Source: Chromera velia (lineage: Eukaryota; Sar; Chromeraceae). Taken from it: a stretch of 40,168 bases of DNA. The notes below the pieces were generated by a model. The model was not told the origin of the DNA. It saw only the letters and a program-made list of their open reading frames with translations, and did no database searches. Of this stretch, positions 23,191 through 34,249 are shown piece after piece. A program made the position numbers and the translations under genes. The stretch spans positions 1 through 40,168 of the forward strand of contig JAHBMJ010000803.1 in assembly GCA_018398765.1 (NCBI GenBank), given 5' to 3'. The number at the start of each line of letters is the position of its first letter. The first letter of the stretch is position 1.

Positions 23191-23929
23191 GTTGTTGTGC
23201 ACTAAAAAAGAACCCGCTCTAGTCTTTTCTTTTCGATTATTACTTTTGTTGGGACCTTCTGTGATGGGCCTTAACTCTCTTCCACCGTGTCTTCAAACAG
23301 AGAGAGATGCAATCTGTTTCCATTTGACAGTGTCTGTTGTCTATGAATTCCTGCCATATTTACTTCGCTCATTCTCTCTGTCTGTCTGTGGTCTCTGTAC
23401 TTCATGTTTCGATCTATCCTCCATTTAAACATCACTCTAATTTGAGGAGTAAAGCGGAAAGGAAGGGTTACAAACTGAGTTACAAAAAGGCTTTAGCACG
23501 GATTTTTGAAAAAATATGTTAAACTTTTTGGCTATAGCTAGGATTTCGGTTGATTCTAGGGCTAATTAAAGATTGAATAAACGACTTTTCAGTTAGACCT
23601 TTTGCGTAACTTGCAGTATAAGTCGCCCGAGTTTGTGTAAACGCCTGCTTGATTCATAAAATTGACGCCTATCATGTAAGCAACAGTGCTCTCAGGCACC
23701 ACAGTGACCGACAGTGATTAAATCACTTATCATTTCTCCTCCAATTCGGTTTGACATATACTAGAACTATAGGGTGTCACAATAAGAATTTTTAAAACCT
23801 TTTATATCATAATGATTTGTGAAACAATAATTATGATTTTAAGAACTTTTGACTGATTAATTAAATCACACTTATGTGTGATAAAATTAGTTGTAGATCG
23901 CGGCTTGACATGGGTCGAGGGGCGGCGTC

Positions 23930-24157
23930 ATGGCCACTGCACGGACTGCACGGGGTGGAAGCGAGGGAAGGAAAGGGATATCTGATCAGTGCAGTAACAA
24001 TATCTTTAAAAGAATGATGTCCAATAGAGGGGGTAGCAGTGCATCGGCCCCTTCTAGAGGACGTTCGGGCCGTAGCGAGGGGCTCTCAGGAGCATTGGGT
24101 GCGCAGCAAAAAAGAAAGTACAAAAGCAACGCAGAGGAAGGAGATGATTCTGATTGA
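23930..24157 (+). CDS. Small 75-codon open frame, function unknown
   Basis: An ATG-initiated frame of 75 codons with a protein-like composition: basic and Gly/Ser/Arg-rich for the first 60 residues, then an acidic end (EEGDDSD). It lies in a more GC-balanced island within AT-rich repeats and ends where a GAAT microsatellite begins. No domain is recognised. It could be a small gene, an eroded transposon fragment, or chance. Confidence 0.25.
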   Translation: MATARTARGGSEGRKGISDQCSNNIFKRMMSNRGGSSASAPSRGRSGRSEGLSGALGAQQKRKYKSNAEEGDDSD

Positions 24158-24400
24158 ATGAATGAATGAATGAATAAATAAATAAATGAATGAATGAACA
24201 AAATTCAATGAATAAATGAATGAATTATGAATGACTAAGGCAGTGAATGAGTGAGGGAGTGAGTGGGTGAGTAAGTGAGTGAGGTGAGTGAGGTGAGTGG
24301 GGTGGGTGGGTGAGTGAGGTAAGTGAGTGAGTAAGTGAGCGAGTAAGTGGGTGAGGTGAGTGAAGGAAGTGAGCGAGTAAGTGAATGAGGTGAGTCTGAC
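24152..24400. repeat. (GAAT)n then (GTGA)n tetranucleotide repeats
   Basis: GAATGAAT/AAATAAAT units at about 24152-24230 pass into GTGAGTGA/GGTGAGT units at about 24245-24392. Confidence 0.9.
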
Positions 24401-24951
24401 CTTCAACGACTCTGAAGATTTTAAGCTAGTGGCTGCTAGTCACTTTGAAAGTCTAAGATCACTTCAAAGTTTGTCTAACAATTTCATCACACCTAACTTA
24501 CTCAAACTATTTTATCATACCTATTGTGACACAATTATTTGTGTCACTGGTATTAGTGTATAGGGTATTGTGTCACAATTTTAATTGTGTCACACCATAG
24601 TTTCAGTGTAGTTTGACATCAATCAATCAATCGACTGAATTTGACTGAATCGACTATAGCTCAAAACATAACCGTGCTATGGATAGCTTGGATAATATGC
24701 GTCGTAGTAGCATTGTGTACCAAGCTAGAAACTAAGTCCGGCGTACTAAGCTGCCTATCAATCCTCCGGACATTAATCCTAATCCTAATCCTAAGTCATG
24801 GCAGCGATGATAGTAATCAAAAAATTGTAGATCGAGTTTAGTAGAATCTAAACAACTAGCTAAACAAGCTTAAATAGATTCTTAAATTCCACCAAAATTC
24901 TGTAAATTCCATTATAATTCCACAAAGAAATTCCGGCCATTAAATTCTCAG

Positions 24952-25511
24952 CTACCCTAATGAATTGAGAGTTGAATTGGGCGTCGAATTGGTAGTACTA
25001 CCAATTTTTTACCGCCTGTAACTCCCAATTTTGAAAAATTGGTACCTAGTCTAGTGAAAGAAGTACATGGAGTTTGAAGCTAAAATTTTGTGTACGGGCT
25101 AGACAGGGCCCCGGGGCTCACTAGTCTCTAGCCGCAGTCATTAGACTCTAATTCATTATTAGGAACAAATTCTATGAACACTTAGAGTCACCTAAAAATT
25201 GGGAGTTACCAATTTTTTTCTAGGGTTTTCTTAAAAATTGGTAGTTAGTCTTTAAAAAAAATTGGTAACTCCAAATTTTTAGGTGACTCTAAGACTCTAA
25301 GTGTTCATAGAATTTGTTCCTAGTAATGAATTAGAGTCTAATGACTGCGGCTAGAGACTAGTGAGCCCCTGTTTAGCCCGTACACAAAATTTTAGCTTCA
25401 AACTGCATGTACTTCTTTAACTAGACTAGGTACCAATTTTTCAAAATTGGGAGTTACTGGCGGTAAAAAGTTGGTAGTACTACCAATTTGACGCCCAATT
25501 CATTAGGGTAG
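24952..25511. mobile_element. 560-bp foldback palindrome (MITE/foldback element)
   Basis: Nearly the whole interval is one inverted repeat. The left arm starts CTACCCTAATGAATTG and the right arm ends CAATTCATTAGGGTAG. Arms of about 260 bp pair with only scattered differences: a short CCCC/GGGG indel near 25115, a TTAGAGTC duplication on the right arm, and an extra AGAGTTGAATTG near the left end. The loop is centred on about 25230-25250. Nested AAAAATTGG/CCAATTTTT words occur within each arm. No coding capacity and no clear target duplication. A transcript would form a long hairpin. Confidence 0.85.
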
Positions 25512-25740
25512 GGGATTGCAGGGAATCAAACTCAGTTTTTTATGGAGATATGTTTCACCAGGATATTTACATATATCATGTGACATATGCATCTAGATAT
25601 GCATGCACACACATGCATATAAACTAATATCGACCTACAATTAAACTGTAATTGAAACACATATAAATATACTCACTGTCACTTAAGAGACAGCCAGATA
25701 TTGAGGCACACAAACACACACAAGCACACATACACACACA

Positions 25741-25741
<1 letters not shown>

Positions 25742-25786
<45 letters not shown>

Positions 25787-25797
25787 CAAAGAGAGAA

Positions 25798-25836
<39 letters not shown>

Positions 25837-25847
25837 CAAAGAGAGAA

Positions 25848-25892
<45 letters not shown>
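25742..25892. repeat. (GA)n microsatellite with 60-bp internal duplication
   Basis: GA run in which a segment GAAAGAGAGACAAAGAGAG recurs exactly 60 bp later, showing a higher-order duplication. It lies about 520 bp beyond the LSM8 stop codon. Confidence 0.95.
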
Positions 25893-25894
<2 letters not shown>

Positions 25895-26409
25895 GACGAG
25901 AAAGAAAAAGCGACTCGCACTGGCATCATTTTTGCAGTTTTGCCGATTTCTGGTGCCATCCTTCTGCCACTTTCGACATATAGGGTACAACACGTTGCTT
26001 TACATTGTAGGTCAGTACTTGACGCATCGGCACATTGAAACTGGGAGCCGTGTCAACCACCCGTCAAATTATTGGAAAGATTCATTGTACATCTCTGTCC
26101 TTCCACCCGTGTCCTGAGAGAAACACCAACAGCTCGTTCCGAATTCAGCAAGACCAGACATGCAGAATCTCCTCATGATTCCCCAAATACCCAAATGAAG
26201 TCATCTGAACACCCTCAGTCCCTCACCGACTCGACTCACCAACTCAGCCACAGGGTCCCTGATTTGGCCCACACCCCCAACCCAACCCCGTAATTCGTTT
26301 TGTTTGCGATCGATACGCGTATGCACTCATGAGACAAGACAGCCTCCGATAAGGCCTCCAAAATAGAGGACCTTTCTATGTTCCTCAAGAGGCGGGTGAA
26401 CAGAGTCTG

Positions 26410-26700
26410 TCAGTGTACTACTGGTCTGATGGGTGCAGCCCTGACGCTCTTTGGGTCTATCTGGCTGTCTACCTCCACATCCACCTCCCCTATGACCGCA
26501 ATGTTATCCCCTCGGATTAATTGGAGGCCTATTTGGAGTTTTTCGACAGGCCCTTCCTCGCTGTAGACCCTCTCCGAACAGTGCTCCACCACGAGGTTGG
26601 TTGCCTGGTCGAACCCTTTGAGGGTCCCCATGAAGACCCTTCCGTCGTTTGTCAAGACGGTGATGGTCTCACCCACCAGACTCTCAAGAAGAAGAGCCAT
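26410..26700 (-). CDS. LSM8: U6 snRNA-associated Sm-like protein LSm8
   Basis: Single-exon, 96 aa, the same length as human LSM8. LSm8 defines the nuclear LSm2-8 ring that binds the 3' end of U6 snRNA and supports pre-mRNA splicing. The Sm1 motif is visible in the first half (TNDGRVFMGTLKGFDQATNL) and Sm2 as LIRGDNIAVIGEVD. GTLKGFDQ.NL, the Glu/Asp-rich stretch after Sm2 and the late RAAPI are all LSm8-like and separate it from LSm1. It is intronless in a neighbourhood of heavily split genes. It is divergent from the CDP-diacylglycerol synthase gene, about 1.1 kb between starts. Confidence 0.95.
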   Translation of the reverse strand: MALLLESLVGETITVLTNDGRVFMGTLKGFDQATNLVVEHCSERVYSEEGPVEKLQIGLQLIRGDNIAVIGEVDVEVDSQIDPKSVRAAPIRPVVH

Positions 26701-27801
26701 CTTCCTTCCTTCTCTTCCTGCCGTCTCCTCTCCTTTTCAGTCTCCTCACCAGCAGAAAGAAAGAGGCCTTTATTCTTGGGGCAAATGTAGATTATTCTGG
26801 GCCAAACAAATAGAGATAAACAGAGAGGTCCGTGAAATCCCGCGAGACCCCAACTCAAACGAACCAATGACAGACTGATCGTCCGCCTGGACACGTGAAC
26901 AGACCAGTAGTGACTACAAACGAAAGATTCACGCTTCGAAAATTGATGCAGGACAGGGTCCACACCAAAACGTTGAGAGATGACGGATGCTGAGTGAAGA
27001 AAGCGTTCGACGTCAACAGAGAAGCTGCAACGATCGGATATAAGAAGTCAGACTTCGTTTGTCAGAACTATCAGTCTTCGGATGTCTTCGGACCACAGAA
27101 TTCAAAACAACACTGCACCGATCTGCAGGATCGGCCCATCTGCATGGGGTCCAGCCAAGTCGCGCAGACCATGCATGCATGCGGCGGCAGTGACTGACCG
27201 TGCGCGCGCAGGCCGGGGCTAAGTTCAGTGGAGCTACAAGGCACTCAATGGCACTCAGTTGCCTTCATTCACTTTGCTTCGCCTGCTTGATGGCTTATAT
27301 GAGCTTTGCCCACTTTCCTAATCGCTCGATTACGCAATGTTCCACTCTCTGACTTAATTCTTCAAAGCACTCGCAGATACCTGAGAGACAGTCTTCGTCT
27401 CTGTGTTGTTCGTCTGAGTCGATTCCTTGCAAGGACTGTGTTGCTTGTCCCACGTTTTGCCAGTCTAAGCACGACTTTTTGGTCTCGATTCGTGAGTGAT
27501 TCATGCCCAGTGCAAAGCAACAGAGGAACAGCACCACTCTCAGGTCGCACTCCTCTCCTGTGATTGACCACAGCCACATAAATCCAGACTGGCAGTCGGA
27601 GACAGAAGAAGATCCGGACACAGAGGTCCGCTTAATTCGAAATTGCGTGTCCTTCTTTGTATGCATCATTTGACTTCGACCCTTCCCCAAGCGCCTTTCG
27701 TTTCTTTATCATTCTTGCCTGTCTGAATGACCCCTTCTCGTTTTTTCTTCTCTTTTTCTATCTACGTCTTCGTCACTGGCCCTCTCCACGCAGATGCCTT
27801 C
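26701..27801. promoter_or_regulatory. Divergent intergenic region between LSM8 and CDP-DAG synthase
   Basis: Holds the promoters of both genes. CATGCATGCATGCGG occurs at about 27171-27185, the same core seen in the COQ9/HIR divergent promoter, followed by a GCGCGC stretch. Several 70-130-codon frames on both strands have no recognisable domain. The 5' exon of the synthase gene may reach back to an ATG at 27727. Confidence 0.45.
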
Positions 27802-28167
27802 ATGCATCTTCCCTTTCTCTCTTCGCAGTTCGACGACTTTTCCTCTCCAGAGGCGGTTGGAGGAATGAGAGCGGTCAGTCAGGAGTGCCTGGCGGCTTTT
27901 GCCCTGTCTGCATCCAGACAAATACACGGAGAAACCACGGGTCTCTTCCTTCCCGGCCTTCCGTGTCCACTCCCTCCATCCATTCGAGTCGACACCCCCA
28001 CACACCCTTCCATCCTGCCTGGCAGTCGGGTTTTTGTCTCCTTTGCTGTCGCTACCCGATGTGTGGGAAGGAGAGGGAGGAGGTCTCGCCTCACCTCGTA
28101 CTTCAACCCTCCTTTCCTTCTCACCTCCCCCCCACCTTCACCTCTGTGTGTGTGTGTGTGTGTTGGT

Positions 28168-28206
<39 letters not shown>

Positions 28207-28268
28207 TGTGTGTGTGTGTGTTGGTGTGTGTGTTGGTGTATGTGTGTGTGTTTTGGTGTGTGTGTTTT

Positions 28269-28301
<33 letters not shown>

Positions 28302-31300
28302 AAACTGCTCACTGCAGAGACGAGCGGCAAGTGGAAGCGGAACAGGGGGCGCCGCAGCTTCTTCGTCCTCGCCTTCTGGTCGGGAGGAGAGGGCATCACA
28401 CGCGCACGGTGGAAGGGGGGGGCACCATCAGGCGGCGATGGTCTCAGAGGGAGACGGGGACGATGAAGCTGAGCGCACAACCACCGGAGGGGGGGGGAGG
28501 GGAGCACGACGAGAGTCGCAAAAGGAGAAGGCAGAAAAGGAGTGGAAGAAAAAACTCCGAACATTCGCAGTGCGATTTCGGTCAGCCAGTGTGTTAAAAA
28601 AAGAAGAAACTAAGCAGGAAAAGTAACTGAATCGGTTACATCTTTGCCTGTTAGTGTTTCTTCCTTTTCCTCTTCCTTGCCCTCCCACCCCTCTGTCCCT
28701 CTCTATCTGTGTCAATCTGTGTGCCTGTCTGGCCATCTGTCTCCCTGAAGCAAAAAAGAAGAACAAAGGTAAAAACAAAGCCATACAGTCAGTCTGTGGA
28801 CATCCCCGCAACCCCCTTTGCTGGCATGTGTATGTGCAGTTGGACGTTCGCTCTTCTAGCTGTATTTTTCGCAACTTTGGCATTAGGCAAGGTTTACGTC
28901 TCATTTGGAATTCTGGTCAGTCAGGAACGAACAGTCTCTCTTTGTATTGGTCTGTGCGGGTCAGGACGCTGTGAGAGCAGGTATGGAGGGGGGAGTTGGA
29001 GTCGGCAGAAGGGGGACAGAGATGAGAAGGGAAGATTCACGTCACGTCAGAGATCTCACTGGCCTGCCGTCTCTTGTCTCAACTGGATGGACCTGTACGT
29101 GTGTGCGGGCGCGTGTGAAGGAAGTCTGAAGGAGAAGAGGTGCGAGTCTGGAGGGAGGGATGTCAGAGAGAGATGGGAGGGAGATGGAGCACAAGGAGGG
29201 ATAGGACAAAAGGTTCTCGAAATGCTACGAGCAGGTTTTTTGTTGTTCAGCCTCGTGCCAGAAGAGCACTCACAAGAAAGGCATTCAGGCATGTTTCTGA
29301 GTGGGATGGGATGCGTAAATGCGAAGAAGGCAGACTAACTCGCGTTGTTTGCAGGGGAGACCTTGAGTCGCTCTCTCATTTCGATTCCATGTCATATCCT
29401 GTGATGTCCTCCCTCTCGTGTTTTTCCTCTCTTCTTCCACATCCCTTCTCTCTCTCGATCTGCCGGGGCTTCCTGCCTGCCTGCAGTTGATTACGATTGG
29501 CATCTACCGTGAGATTTTGAGGATAAAGAGGAACTACCTGAAGGACGCTAAGCTCCCCCTGTTCTATTTTCTTAGGTGGGTGCTCTTTTTTTCTATACAT
29601 GCGGGGGTATGGGGTGGCACAGAGACATGTGAGGAGGTAGTGGAGTGAAAGGATGCATGGGGGGAGGGGAGGGAAGTGACGGATGACGGAAGTAGGAGGG
29701 GGGGGAAGGGGGGGGACCTGTGTCTTCGGATTGGGCGGCGTCTCTCGTTGTGTCCTCGACATCTCTCCCTTCCTCTTTCTTTCCCCATCTATCTATCTAT
29801 CGATCTATCTATCTCTATTGCTGTATTTATCTGTCTATCTGTGTTTGCGGTTTGCGTTCTTCTCCCATCTTCCTCCTGCCCGTGTGCAGGTGGTACTTTT
29901 TCTCTCTAACGACTCTTTTGGTGTCCACCAAATGGCTCTCTCCCTTGTTCCATAAGTACGCGGTGGAGAAGGAGAACGACGTCCTGTTGTTCTTTCTACG
30001 GTACCACACCTTCTTCGCCTTCCTCTTTTTGGTCGTGGGCTTCATCATGTTTATCCTCTCATTGAGAAAGTCAGTCGGGGAAGCTATCGGAAAGAGAACA
30101 GCTGTGTGGTCCTAGATCAAAGAGGGCCTCGGATCAGCCATCAGAAGTAATGGTGTCGGTGTGTCATTTTTTCGAGCTGAGGGCAGCCTCTCTGTCCTGT
30201 CTGCTGAGTTGACTTACACACAGAAGAGTGAAGGAGGGAAAGTACGGAAAAACGAGAGAGAACACAGAGGAGGTTTCGTTTCCTCCATGTGGTTCATGTC
30301 TCTCTTTCTTTCCTTTTGTCCTTCTTCCTCTCTCTCGTACCCTCCTTCATTGTGCTTGTTGGATTTGCATTTCGTGTCGATCTCTATGTCAGTTTCCGTA
30401 TTCGTCTGGACTGCTTGCAGGTTCTCTTTGAGGTACCAGTTCGAACAGATCGCATGGATCGTCATCACCAACCTGGTCGTGAACATTCAGGTCGGTCCGT
30501 CGGTCTGTCTGTCCGTCGTCTGGCTTGCTTCTTTTCCTTCATTCACTCTTCCTTCCCTCATTGCGCACGATAATATGATCTCCTTCGTCTTCTGGTCTGT
30601 TGACTGACGAGTGTTTCTCTCCATAGAGGTCTCTCTGTCCATTTCCTCTCCGACTCTTCTGTCGAGTGCTTTCTTTCGTGTGACTTTTCGCAGCACCTCT
30701 CCTCCCTCATTTGGTCACCGAGAGTGAAATTCCTTCCACGTGTCTTAGTCTTTCTCTTTCTCTTATGCGTGCCTGAGTGACTGAGTGACTGTGTGTGCTT
30801 ATATGTGTTTGTGCATCTGTCTGTGTGTGCAGGCACAGGCCCAGGTTGCGAATCTTTTCAACGGTATGATCTGGTTTGTACTGCCGGTCTGCCTGGTGAT
30901 CTGCAACGACATCTGGGCGTATATGTGGGGTATCACGTTGGGTCGCACCCCCCTGATCGCCCTGTCTCCCAAGAAGACGTGGGAGGGATTCATCGGTAGG
31001 TGGTCGTCTTCCGGACATCATATGTGGATATCTCTCTGTTCTTTCTGCGCATCCTTTCTGCCGCTTCTTCTCTCTTTCTCCCTTGCAACTCTATACCGCC
31101 TACTGTGAGAGAGACAAACTTTGCGCTTCGGTGTCACACAGAGATCTCTCTGTCTCTTTGTTTTCTCCTCCTCCGGCTTTCCCGATCTGTCGTCTATCTG
31201 CCGCTGTATGAATCCGACTGAATGCAGGGGGGTTCTTCAGTACCCTTTTCTTTGGAGTCCTCGCAGCGACCTGGCTCCAGCAGTGGTCATGGTTTGTGTG

Positions 31301-34249
31301 CCCGGAGGTGAGTGACTCAACGGATGGGAAAAAAGAAGCGTGGGAAGAAAATGACTTGCCTTCTACCAAAGGAGGTTAGATCCTCTTGTTGCAGCCAGAG
31401 ACCTCGGCAGTCGTGCTACTTTCTCAGCTGTCTCTTTTAGGGGGAGTGTGGCAAGCAAGCCTCTGCAGATGAATGAACTCAACAAAAGAAGGGAAATTCA
31501 AGGGACACTTTCTGCTTCGTGGAGAAGGGGCTGTTTCGTCGGGTCTCTCTCCCTATTTGTGCTCCCACACCGTTTCGATGCCTGCAGCCTTTCGATTCAT
31601 TCTTCTGACCTTTTTTAAACAAACCATGCGAATACTGTGAATCCCCTCTGGACTTCTGCCTGCAGAATCGTCTCGTGTTTCGTCCCTTGGAGTGGATCTG
31701 GGAGGAGCCATGCGACGTCTCTCAGGTCCTCCATTGGTATCGCGTGACGATCTCGAAGGAGTCATTCTTCAGGTTCCTACTCTTGTTTTCAAGTCAGTCA
31801 GTTCCTAGCTCGGTCTCTCTTTCTTTCACCAGGGGAGGGGAATGAGGAAGAGAGGCAAGCAAGGCTGCAGACGCGTACGTCTTCTTGTATGCAGATCCCA
31901 GATGCCCCCGATTTCCCTTTTTTTGCTTCCTTTCGGTTTATAGCTGTCGGCACTTCACAGAGGGAGACCATGTGGGTATCCAGAGTGATAAGGACCCAAC
32001 TAGTTCAAGCAGCAGGCCCTTAAGGTGTCGTTGTGGTTCTTGGTTGTCTGCGTGCCTGTGAATGCAGGTGCAGAGGACAGAGCTTCTGGGGTTTTGTGGA
32101 TCTCGAACTTTCAACTGCATGCGATCGTCCTCTCGTTCTTTGCGGGGATTATCGCACCCTTTGGTCGGTCGGTCTGTCAGCTGGTTTTTTGGGTCGTACA
32201 ATGGGGCGTTGGGGGTGGGGAGGATCGGGTTAGAGAGATGGTCCAATAGTCAGTCTCGGCAGTGGCGCGGAGCTTTTGGGGGAATTTTCTGTTCTTATCG
32301 TCCGTCTTCGCCTCAGAAGAAGGTGCAAGGGCCCCCGTCGGCTCCCTGTATGAATAGCCAGCGAATTGTTTTTTTGGGTGTGGCAGAAAGCGTGTCAAAA
32401 AGGAACTCACTCGGCTTTTTGATGTCCTCGTATTCTGTCCCAATCTGCGAGTCCATTTGCTGTCAAGGCAAGATTCGGCCAGCTGAATGCGTCGAGGTAT
32501 CATGTGAGAATGAAGGGGGGATTGGTGGGAAGGAAGGAAGCACACATGGATGGATGGGTGCATTGGAAGGAAGGGAAAAGAAAGACGAATTAATTAAGGG
32601 ATTGTGAGCCTCTCGGAGGGAGGAAAAGAGGTTTTCTCCATGCATGTAGACTGAGCAGGCCTGCGGATGGGTTTCGTGGGTAGTGGCATCAGTGCATTTT
32701 TCTTTCTCTGGTACAGAAGAGTCTTCTTAGGTTGTATCCTGTTGCTTTCTTCGTTTCTCTCTCCTTTCTGTGCTTCATATGGGTGAATGTGCCGGTGTTT
32801 CACTCACGTGTGCTTGCATGGATGCAGGAGGGTTCTTTGCGTCTGGACTCAAGAGGGCCTTCAAACTGAAGGTAGGTGGGTTACTGAAGAGTAAATCTCT
32901 GAAAGGAGAGCGAGTGAAGTAAGCAGGGAGCATGCTCGAGGGGCCTGACTTAGCGGTTTGCTCAAGTCATGGCGGGTGGTGTGTGCACCGTGTCGGGGGG
33001 AACAAGGAGGAGAACGAATCAACCTACTGACCTGAGGAAGTGTGTACGTGGAGAAGTCGATGCCATATTCGAACAATTGGTGTTCCCGAGTCTTCGGATT
33101 CCTTCTTAAATGAAATATCCCCTATTTACTTCTAAGTATTTTCTTTTCATCCTCGACCTACCTGTTGTCCCGGTGATTCCTCCCATCTGCCTTTTTTGTC
33201 CTTCCGGGTGGACTTTCCCCTTCCTTTTTTTCTGTTTCCCTGCCTGCCTGACTGACTGACAACAGGATTTTGGAGAGACGATTCCTGGGCATGGCGGCCT
33301 GACTGATCGTTTCGACTGCCAGCTGTTGATGGGCATGTTCACCTTCATCTACGTGAACAGGTGAGTCGCTTTGTCGGTTTGTCCGGCTGCATGGGTCAAC
33401 TGTTGGTGGGGGGTTTGTTTCCTCGGCCGATCTAGGGAAGGAAGGAAGGAAAAGGGGCAGGCAGACGACCGTGGAAATGGAAGAAGAAGACACTGAAGTG
33501 CCGCACATGAGAGAGAGTTCACATGCAGGAGAGAGAGAAGTGCATTCATTGATCCCATGGCTCGATGACTCGACTGAATTGGCGTTTCCTTCCTTTGTCT
33601 CTAGCTCTTCCTTTCTCTCTCTCTCGCTTTCTGCCTCAACTATCTCTGATGTATATGCATGAGGTTTGCGTTTCTCCCGATTTTTTTCCCTCCTGCTGGA
33701 AGGAACTCTCTGCAAATATGCAGCCACAGCCGTTTGTTCTTGACGTCCTTCTTTGTACTTCTTCCTACATGCAGCTTCGTGTACCAGAACAGCCCTCTGG
33801 CAGTCGCGCGGATCAGTGCTGCGGCCCCCCTGTCGTTTGAGTCGATCAAGCAGGCGTTCGACACCCTCCCCTTGGACCAGCAGGTCGGTGGGTGGGAAAA
33901 GGAATTCCCCTGTCGGGATGCATTCATGGTAGAATGAATGACTTGACGGGAAAAACACACTTGGGGATTCTCTTCTCATCAGACAGCGATTTAACGCTCT
34001 TAGGAATCAGCGTGGCAAAAAGGGCTGAGTGAGTGTCCGCCTTTTGTTCTGTTCCCACTGTTTCGTCTAGAGACTTTTGGTGCCTTCTTCTTCTGCCGAA
34101 TCGATTCTGTGAAGTTTGATATATCAAACCGTGACTGACCATGTATCGGTTGGTTTGTATCGCCCGTTTGCTTTGCAACGCTGGTATTCTCACTTATTTG
34201 CTTGCAGAGACAACTAGCCGAGCACTTTGCGGGAGTTCTCGGCAGTTAA
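27802..34249 (+). CDS. CDP-diacylglycerol synthase (phosphatidate cytidylyltransferase), ~14 exons
   Basis: Integral-membrane enzyme making CDP-diacylglycerol from CTP and phosphatidate, the entry to phosphatidylinositol/phosphatidylglycerol synthesis. Exons after the first: 28318-28580, 28840-28915, 29487-29575, 29890-30069, 30421-30490, 30833-30995, 31228-31307, 31666-31792, 32068-32163, 32828-32871, 33266-33360, 33775-33883, 34208-34249; phases match, giving 477 aa plus exon 1. Exons 11-12 carry the family signature: [20 protein letters not shown] continuing [31 protein letters not shown] and [20 protein letters not shown] are also diagnostic. Several hydrophobic segments follow a Ser/Gly-rich soluble N-terminus. 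Twelve of 13 acceptors end in GCAG. The first exon (ATG at 27802 or 27727, ending near 27870) is a guess, and the exon 9/10 junction is less sure. Confidence 0.93.
28142..28302. repeat. (GT)n microsatellite in intron 1 of CDP-DAG synthase
   Basis: GT run interrupted by TTGGTG units, ending 16 bp before the exon 2 acceptor, where it sits in the polypyrimidine-tract position. Confidence 0.95.

Noticed and set aside
24774-24795. Interstitial telomere repeat (AATCCT x3)
   Set aside because: Only three copies, and not the TTTAGGG or TTAGGG form expected in this lineage.
27657-28626. Single 300-codon protein including (GT)n translation
   Set aside because: The Cys/Val run is a GT microsatellite in an intron; only the part after 28318 is exonic in the CDP-DAG synthase model.
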